64,000 bases of DNA from Tetrapyrgos nigripes. Taxonomy: Eukaryota; Basidiomycota; Agaricomycetes; Agaricales; Campanellaceae. Location of the stretch: contig JAACJM010000019.1 of the NCBI GenBank assembly GCA_013368315.1, positions 310,001 to 374,000 of the forward strand, read 5' to 3'. The position numbers and the translations under genes are program-made. Positions 56,119-64,000 of this stretch are shown here, in pieces; the first letter of the stretch is position 1, and each line of letters opens with the position of its first letter. The notes under the pieces were generated by a model that did no database searches, was not told the origin of the DNA, and saw only the letters and a list, made by a program, of their open reading frames with translations.

Positions 56119-58762
56119 CGAGGAAGATGCCTGGGTCGAAGGAAAGACTTGAGAAAGAGAAAGGAAGAATTAAGAGGTAGTCCAGACACCAAACAGATAG
56201 CGAACGGGGTCGCGAGAATAAAGGGAAAGAAAAAGGAAATCAAGGACAGGAAGAGTTGCTCGTTGGGTGAAAATGGGAAACAGGCGAGCACAACGCAGCC
56301 GACAGCGAGCAGGGCACTTTTTGATAGACGGACTAACAGTCTCGTTTTCCGTCTAGACGATCCTGTGCAGCACAGGATTTCCCACGAGGACTCATTGACT
56401 TGACACTAGCTGCCCAATATTGTACTCTACTTCTATAAACCATTGTCTAGTACATACCATATACCCTGCTCTCTGGATGCAACCAGACCGTAGAAACCAC
56501 GACCGCTTCACAGTGAATCCATCGTTCACCCAAAATCTACCCTTTTTATCATTGAGCGTCAGTATATTACACGTGCTAGGCCCCCGTACACCCTGTCTTC
56601 GGCAATAACTCTGAATATTATTGCAGTCTGGTTCGTCGAACATTGTGTCAGGACAACGGTCCTTCAAGCTGTACCGATGCCATCAAAGTATGTAGGGTAA
56701 CTGGTGTTTATTGTACCAAACTACTATCTCTCTAACCTCTCTGCAGCACCGGGCGTTGCGAGCGCTTGTATCAAGCCGTGTCGTTAACGTTGTTGATATC
56801 GACATTGACAGCCTATCTCCGTTTGGCTGTTTCTGACGATGCTACTAGTAATTGCGTACAGCAAATACGTTTACGAATACTTCAATGTGAATTGCAAGGC
56901 TTTGTCTCTCTTTCAACTGTCAGTGTTGTACGCGACGGCTCAGGAGAGCACTTGGCACTGAGAGGAATTTTTGTATCACAGTTCAGAACTGAGAGTACTT
57001 TCCATTGCTCGAGACGCGAAGAAAAGGAACACACCGGGACCCACAGTTCATCCACAAGGTCAACTTATCGGAGTTCGAAACTTCGGATTACCATGTCCTC
57101 GAAAGACACCTTCCCTTCTCAAGACCACATTGACTGATGGCACCTGGAAATGTCTCTCATCATTGCGCAATGTTGCTGGTGGTCAAATACTGTACTATTA
57201 CGAAGCGAAGTTCAGTCACGCGTCACACCCAAAAAATCTGAGGCTAGATTTGGCGTTTTTGAAAAATTTCAGATTTCTTTTGGATTTTTTTTTGGTCAAT
57301 ATTTGCAAAATCAATGAACTTCACTTCGTAATAGTACAGTATTCACGATAAACGTCATCTCAATGCAGACCAGGTCAGGGATGTAAATTCCCAACTACCT
57401 CTGTCAATGAGATTAATTGAAAGGATCCTCATCACTATTGGACAATTTTTTGGGGGGTCCTTGACAATTGGAAGGACACATATGATGCAGTAAACTCAGG
57501 TAGGCTATGGTTCTTTGTTTTCGCTTCAAGTGCTCAACATACTGGAAGTCAATAAACCTGCAGCATCTGTATGGACATGCAAAACAACTACAGAGATACG
57601 TTAGGCCGTTGGACCAAGGACCTCTTTTGACCATCATTCAACCTCTGAATTGGAATCCAGATATCAAGTTGCTGCATGCGTCTCTAATGCACCAAAGGAT
57701 GAAAAGACAGAAGTTCTAACTTGTGCCAAAATAGAATCCGAAGCTGAAGCTGAAGCCATGCGAGTTCTTCAGACACACTACATGCAAAATCGAGGGCTTC
57801 CTGAAAAGGACTTCTACACAACCTGGCACACTTAATTTTGACGTGTGTATGTATTGGAGTTTATAACACAGGACCCGACTCCTTTCTGTTGTTGGGAACT
57901 TAAAGAATTAACTCCCTTGATGATTCACATCTATTCACTTTACATCCATACAAGTGGACCCATGATCCAAAGGAGGTAGTCGCTCGTTTTTTGGAAATTC
58001 GTGCACAAGATACAGGGTTTGAAGCAGCGGAACGGATTTTCTTTGATGAATCAAGTGTTTTGAAGGCTTGCTCCAGGAAGTGTCTGCATCAGCACCACTG
58101 AGAAGCCAGATATTTCTTCTCATGACATTGACAAAGATTGTAGGCGCACCTCCCCAGTCTGAACACTGTAACTTTGGGAAACTTTTGGCTGGTACCCCGA
58201 TTTCTGAGGAATGTGAGCATGTCATTTAGTGACCTTCTGAACCAGGCTTTTCTTGCAGAATTTTGGATGACTGCAGATTTCAGTTGGCAATGGAGACCGC
58301 AATTAAGCTTGATGATTGACCGAGAATCTAACATCTAAAAATTTTGTTGCTTGTCTCAAAACCCAACTCACTGGAACTGTTGAAAGTCTTGGCTTTCTAC
58401 ACTCTGGTGAGAGGTGTCCATCAAGACGCGAGGATATCGATACTTTGGTAGATCAATGTGGGATGAGTCAGTAGCCAAAAAGAGGAAGCGCTGAGGAGCA
58501 CCACACACAAGCTGAAAGATTTCCAACTCCAATTCAAACCCTCTGTTTGTCTGGCTAATCTGCGTTGGCAGAGTATGTTGAATATTGCCAAGGGACTTCT
58601 AGTCCTACTCTAGACCAAGGACTTGGAAGGACTCCTCAAATTATTTATAGCTCTTGGAGACTCTCAAACTAGATGGTATATATATGCAGCCAAGAAGAGT
58701 ATGGCAACTACATAGTACACAAGTAAATAGGCAAAAATAGTCAAGAAAAAAAGGTTGTTGGT
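56119..58762. other. Gene-poor region with decayed coding relics and a foldback element
   Basis: Upstream of PBP1 and downstream of the F-box pseudogene. Between about 56,960 and 58,330 short protein-like blocks occur in different frames (for example around 57020-57140, 57355-57460, 57640-57835 and 58090-58225), interrupted by stops and by the foldback element at 57186-57343. This looks like one or more dead genes of a family I cannot name. Confidence 0.45.
57186..57343. mobile_element. MITE-like foldback element (29-bp inverted repeats)
   Basis: Arms 57186-57214 and 57315-57343 are reverse complements with a single mismatch; the shared outer part is AATACTGTACTATTACGAAG. The whole element is 158 bp with an AT-rich centre. 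There is no coding capacity and no evident target duplication. Confidence 0.66.
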
Positions 58763-60290
58763 CTACAGACTCCCATCCTGAGGTAAAGGAACTTCCAAAA
58801 CACCTCTGTGATGCAGTGAAAATGCTACCTTGCCCCATTCCTCGTCACTGCGATGGACCACTTCATCTGCCTCTGGAGTTTTCCAAAATCCAAAATCACA
58901 ACCCAATGGTAAGATCTGATCCAAAACACATATGACTACTGAGCTCCATTTTGTATCTAGGTGAGATTGGCCAATATTGAGATATTCGAGACACTGGAAG
59001 TGAGCCAGTGTATCCAATTTCAATCCATTGGGAATCCTGTCATTGCTGGCAGAGGGGTGGAAAACCGGTGAGATGAAGATATTAAGATGCCAAAGTTTGA
59101 GGGCGTGCTTTGCAAGATCTGTTAGTCCTCGAAGAGTTGGAACCTCCTCTGGGGAAAGATGCAGTGAGAAGCTTTCCAAGCATGGTAAGCTGTGCCCAAT
59201 AAAGGAGAGTTCCACATTGGTGATGGATACAGTGACAAGTCCTAAGTAGAGATGAGACAGAGTCTTTGCCTGCAGGAGTGGTCGGATATCATTAAATCCA
59301 AGGTTAACTTCTTCATAGCAGAGGTCAAGCTTGGTGATCTGAGGCAACCCACCAATCAACCCAAAGAGACGCATGCACTCTGCAGAGCTAATAGGGTGAT
59401 CACTCTCACTGTCGACCTCTAGTCTGTGTAGCGACAGCATTGGGTGAGTTTCCAGGAGTAGGGTAAATGCCTCTACTGTGCACACAGGCAGTCCAAGTGT
59501 GTGAGAGATGGAAAGGGTATACATTCATAAGATGGCTGGGAATGGTATACAGAACCACACGAGAGGGACTGAAGACTTTGGCAGTGCTCTGCAACCGACC
59601 CAAAGATGTTGGACCAGTCACATTGGTAATTGCCGTTTGGCAGATCAGCCTTTACCAAAGCAGGTAGTTTTGTGCACAAATTGGCTATCTCCCGAGCTGT
59701 CTCCTTGTCATTGTGAAGATCGGACCAAATGCTGGGATGTGAGGTGAGGCACTTGTTCTGCAATTGTCTTCCAAATCGATGTGGATGGGAGCTCGTAGTA
59801 AAAATCCAAGGCGATATGCTCCATGTTTGGATTCATGAATGGTATAAGCATTGCAAAGTCATCAGGAGGAGACAATAAACCATAGCCAGATACGTAGAAT
59901 CGACGGAGTTTAGGGAAGAGTTTGAATGATACTGGGCGAGTTTCCACAATCACTTGCAGGAGGTGGGAATTGCCTTCTAGGAGCTCCACATGTAGCTCAC
60001 GTACTGCACAAGAGTACAATTTGTCAAAGCGCTTCCAAGTAGCAAGTTCAGGAAGGATGTCAAAAACCTGTCAAGAATACGTCGACTAGTCCTTAGTCAA
60101 TGTCGGAACCACTCAAAAGTTGAGGGACACACCATGATTTCTTCATCAGCATTTCCAGTATCCATCTTGCCCCAAGAGCACAAGCGATATCCTCTATGCT
60201 ATAGACAGTCTCCCAGTACATGTGTAGCGCGTCTACCTTCCAGGCATTACAGACGAATACACAAGCAGGTAAAGATTCCTGATCAACGAG
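58763..60290 (-). pseudogene. Broken F-box/LRR gene
   Basis: Recognisable as an F-box gene in order: F-box-like ILHLVDQESLPACVFVCNAW (about 60250), VFDILPELATWKRFDKL (after an intron), LFPKLRRFYVSGYG, MEHIALDFYYELP, then NDKETAREIANLC, WSNIFGSVAEHCQSLQSL, VEAFTLLLETHPMLSLHRLE and ITKLDLCYEEVNLGF to the stop at 58763. The frame breaks after ACALG (about 60165), after HLVRSS (about 59710), and again near LDCLCA (about 59480; a 46-nt intron is an alternative there). The first two breaks have no splice signals. The last 253 codons remain open. Confidence 0.72.
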
Positions 60291-60400
60291 GTGTAATATG
60301 TGCTGGTGGAGCTCTGGTTATCACCAGCACCTCATCCATGGCTATAATGGACAACAGTAGTGCTATATGCAGAGCAAGTGGAAGGAGGTCGACAAAGTGA

Positions 60401-60830
60401 AGTGTTGTAAAGGACGCCCCGTCAAGGTTACAGTACTTGGAGGTGAGGTTATGGAGACGCTGGCAAGGTATGCAAACGCTTCAACCAAAGGAGAGTGAAA
60501 ATCAAGTGAAAATGAGATTGTATTTCGCAGTGAAGAAGAACCTTTCCCCAAAGTCCTACAGCTGCCATGTCCATCAGAATGCGAAAACAGCAAGACTGAA
60601 TAACATACCGTGACAGTATGTAAACGAAAATTACATAAAACTCCACTCTAACCCGTTTGCGTGCGAGTAAGACGCGTTGTTGCCAAAGGTTCTCTGACCG
60701 GGGGCGCGCTATCGTTGCGACAAACGGTGAGAACGTTAAACCGTCGATGTGTCGCCGGTCATTGTAGCTAGACTACACAGGTAGCGTAAAGCATAAGTAT
60801 ACATAACGGCTTCTACTACGATAAAGCCAA
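60401..60830. other. Spacer between F-box relic and BUB1
   Basis: No gene seen; it contains the BUB1 3' flank. Confidence 0.4.
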
Positions 60831-63800
60831 TCACTGTAAACAATACATCTCCACCTTCCTCAACAATCCCTTCAACGTGCCACTCGTCCTATTACAATTC
60901 GCTTTCAACCACCCCTCCATCTCCCTTTTAATCTCCCCCAATTCCTCTGTGATCGGTAAACTCTCGTCCTGACGCATCATTTCCGGGTTCAACAACAAAT
61001 CGAACAATCTCGTCCACAACTCCGTCTGCCAATACCTCTTCAGGGGCGTAGCCAATTTATACCTTCCTCCAGCCTTGGTCAACGCACTAGCTTGGATGTA
61101 CTTGCCAAAGAACATGCAATAAACGATGCTCAGCAGCCCGAAATAATCCGTTTGATAGGTCCATGGCCGGCCCTCACGTATCTCCACGCAATCTTTCTCA
61201 TCCGTCTCCCACTCCGCTATGAACTGTTGTCCGTGAGGAAAGAGTTTCGTATCGATGCTCCTCCCAAAATCAATCAACTTGATGCCTTTGGAAGACCATC
61301 CCTGTTCCCCGTTGGGTGAATAACTCGATGCCCATTCGGACGGTGAGAGTTCTTCGAGACGTAGCAGACAGTTGTCAATCTTCAGATCACCATGGATAAA
61401 CCCTGAATTATGCATCGCTTCTAATAACCGCATCAACTCAATGGTGAAAAACATCACGAGGAGCTCGTCTAGACAAGCTCCTTGTTGTGAGACACCAGCA
61501 CTTTCTGCGCCGTTCACAATGTCCAACAATGAGCCTTGTGAACAATAATCGAGGACTAGATAACTTTCGTCGCGGAATGCATACAAAGCATGTGGAAGGA
61601 TGATAGATCGTCGACAGGCCTGAGGAAGAGCTGTGTGTATCCTTCGAAGAACGTGGTACTCCCAGAGGTGTCTAGGTTTGACAACCTTGAGAGCGACGAT
61701 AGAGGATAGCTCTTCGTCATCTAGGTCGTCGTCTTCAAAATCAGAGTCTTCGTCTTCTGCAGGACCACTTCCTTGATCCTTTGCTTTGAAGACAGACCCA
61801 AAACCACCCTCTCCTAACTTCTCCAGGACAGTGAAACGTTGTCCGGAGAGATTGAGTGAGTAACTTCCAGGGGTGTCAAGACTGCTCCCACTAGAACGAG
61901 TTCCACTGAGTTTACGAGATTTCTTGGCAAACTTTTGTAGTTCGTCAAGTTTCTGACATTCGTGGTCTCGGAGATCGAAAAAGTGGTTATCGGAGTGGAC
62001 GCGAGTGGATAAGAGGGTGCTGATTATGGGAGGATCAAATGGATTACAAGGATTCGGTGGTCGGAAGTTGGAAGAAAGAGTCAGACTCTCCGCCAAGGTA
62101 AGTCTGCTCGTGGACTGTTCAAGAGCAGTCACTACCGAGTCGTCCTTGCGTGAGGCAACAAGCTTGAAGGGCACACGACGACTGTCCTCATCATTTTCAG
62201 GAGCAGGTTCCTCTTCTACATTCCCCTCTTGCACAAACATCTCCTCGTCATCTGGATTTTCAGGAATATGTCGCAGATGAGCGCCGGGGGAACCTTGCAT
62301 CGACCGAGTGGTAGTATACTCGAAGGTCCGTTCGGTTATTGGAGTCATGGGAGTGAAGTGTCCCAAGCGACCACCCAAAGGTACCTCCCGGTAGGAAGGT
62401 TCATCGTCATACTCCTCCTGTTGCTGATATTCGTCCCCTGGAGGCAAATCACCCTCGTCCTCTAAGTCTCCTGGGATATCGTCGTCAAAGTCGTCACTGT
62501 AATCTTCGCTCTGCTCCTCTTCATAACCTTCCGCCTGAGCAAGTGGTTTGGAACTGTCCGACTTCTGGGCCAAAGGTTCGGCAGAGATTTCGGCATCCTT
62601 GAAGGGTGTGAACGTAGGTTTCGAATCCGTCAGCGGAGAGAAACCATTCAAGTCTTTGGGAACGAAAAGGCTATCAGCCTCAGAAGGTCGGCTAAAGACC
62701 TTGAACGCTCTGGAGCCGTCGCCAAAAGGCGAAAACACAGCTTTGGGTTTGGGCGGGTCGTAATCTGGTGGGTTTTCAGTGACATCCTCGTTTCTGGGTT
62801 CAGGGCTGAAAACTTTGGGAAAGCCTTTACTGTCGTTCTCTGTCGCTTTCTGACGAACAGTGGGAACTTCTTTCGCCGCGAACGCGGAACGTGCTGAGCG
62901 GCTTGGACCTGCTTGATTCTGAGAATCAGGATCGACAAATGGAGCGAACTGTGTTTGAGCTTGATAAGAGTCGTTTTCGTTTTGGCGCGTGGTGGATACC
63001 TCTTTCACCGAGAAAGCAGAACGCTGTGCGGGGCCCGATTTCTTTTTGGCTTCAGAGTCAACGAACGGAGTGAACTATTTGAAGTCAAGAACTGAGCGAG
63101 ACTTTTCGAAGAGACAGAAACATACGGCACTTTGAGTGGGACGATTCTCCTTCTTCTTGACATTGGCATTCTCGTCAACAAACGGTTGGAATCCTAGGCA
63201 TCGTAGAATAAGACCAAGAAAGGGAGATGAAAGTGTACGGGACATACCTGACTCGTTCTCATTAACAGCAGTGATTGGTTTTTTCACTATTTGACTGGAA
63301 GAAGTGACTGCTTCGATTTCCTTGACTGGTGCATGTTTGCTGCCGAGACCCATCTTTAGCGTTTTCGTAGGTGAATTGTATAACCCGAAAACATCGTTCA
63401 AAGCTTCCCTGGTGTTGATAGTGACTGTCGGTTCGGCCCACAGACTCTTCCGTCTTGGCGCCACGGTGCGATTGGGGTCCATTGGATCATCACTCCGAGA
63501 CTCATCCTTTGAGGAGGATGACGATGAAGACGAGGCCGCAGAACCGCGACGGGCTGGAGGTTGGGGAGGAAGGATTGGCCACTTCTTTCGCAGAAGACCC
63601 ATGGATTTGGTTCTGGCCTCCTCTATACAATATTCACCGTTCTCTGGCGTGTATAATAGTGTCATGTCGAAATGTAGCTCCTCCTCTCGTTTTCCCGGTG
63701 GAAGCGGACTAAGCATGACGCTGTAGCGAGACTCGGCTGTGGAATGGGTGGAAGAAGATGAGGTTGGCTTGGAAGGGCGCTTTGAAGAAGTGGAGGCGGT

Positions 63801-64000
63801 ACGAGAGCGATATTCTTCATATCTAGACTTTAGTCTTTCCAAAGGTCGGGCCTGGTTTTCAATGCCTTTAAGATAGACCCAATTGGCCTCAGTTTGCCTG
63901 ATTGTAAAAATATGAGAAGCAAAAGGATGTTCCAGGATACGAAGACGCACTTTCCTCCCTTTTCCAGCACATTCGCGTACTCTTCATACAACAGAGCGTA
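60831..64000 (-). CDS. BUB1: Spindle checkpoint kinase Bub1/Mad3 (MadBub type), 5' end outside window
   Basis: Kinetochore kinase that senses unattached chromosomes. The readable part starts inside the N-terminal TPR region (YALLYEEYANVLEKGG, then ETNWVYLKGIENQARPL). A GLEBS-like Bub3-binding segment follows (EYCIEEARTKS with LLRKKW, about 63590-63650). A KEN box lies at 63144-63152, flanked by FQPFVD (63174-63191) and FTPFVD (63057-63074). After an acidic disordered middle, the kinase domain has GEGGFGSVFK, the VAIK-like IVALKVV, the catalytic loop HGDLKIDN, the DFG motif LIDFGRSID and WTYQTDYFGL. It ends EMYCLQ at 60831. All catalytic residues are present. Only the extreme N-terminus is missing because of the window edge. 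Confidence 0.9.

Noticed and set aside
1..64000. tRNA, rRNA, CRISPR, prophage or virus-derived genes
   Set aside because: No convincing B-box/cloverleaf, array or viral domain was seen by eye. A dedicated tRNA scan would be needed to exclude tRNAs formally.

Overview
The window is nuclear DNA of a filamentous basidiomycete, most likely an Agaricomycete. Three things point there. Genes are split by many short (about 45-70 nt) GT-AG introns. The gene families are typical of mushroom-forming fungi: F-box/LRR proteins, GH76-like membrane glycosidases, Kre9-like GPI proteins, lactose-permease-type sugar transporters and P450s. Spacers are compact, with no operons. All gene models are hand-built from reading frames, splice signals and conserved motifs; there is no RNA evidence.

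Layout. 1-5.4 kb: a Rho guanine-nucleotide exchange factor (3' end beyond the window), a divergent F-box protein, and the KEOPS subunit Cgi121. 6.4-22.7 kb: a run rich in secretory-pathway genes: a 12-exon GH76-like glycosidase, a tandem segmental duplication holding a dead and a near-intact thioredoxin-fold (PDI-like) gene, a secreted lactonase-like beta-propeller, the ribosome-assembly WD40 protein Sqt1, an ERp29-tailed PDI, a TDP2-like phosphodiesterase and a small GPI-anchored protein. 23.8-29.5 kb: a very large, mostly disordered RING-H2 ubiquitin ligase. 30-35.3 kb: a sugar transporter and an intracellular alpha-amylase, convergent with only 66 bp between stops. 35.7-47.1 kb: a coiled-coil protein and a Gly/Met-rich protein with starts 74 bp apart, exocyst Sec5, a small unknown protein and a Ser/Pro-rich nuclear protein. 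47.5-56.1 kb: a cytochrome P450, an alkenal/one oxidoreductase-type MDR enzyme and an ataxin-2/Pbp1 homologue with a PAM2 motif. 56.1-60.7 kb: gene-poor, with a foldback element and a broken F-box gene. 60.8-64 kb: a Bub1/Mad3 (MadBub) checkpoint kinase whose 5' end lies beyond the window.

Three observations stand out. First, several genes can be read only if they contain extremely small exons: 2 nt in the GPI protein, 4 nt in the amylase catalytic motif, 12 and 14 nt in the GH76-like gene, and consecutive 15 and 13 nt exons spelling the first PDI active site. For the GPI protein and the GH76-like gene I summed all proposed exons and the total is a multiple of three only with the tiny exons included. 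Second, the MadBub kinase carries an apparent ABBA-KEN-ABBA cassette followed by further F-x-P-x-x-D copies. Third, three unrelated short inverted-repeat (MITE-like) elements sit in spacers, one of them inside a bidirectional promoter. I found no convincing tRNA, rRNA, CRISPR or viral gene.
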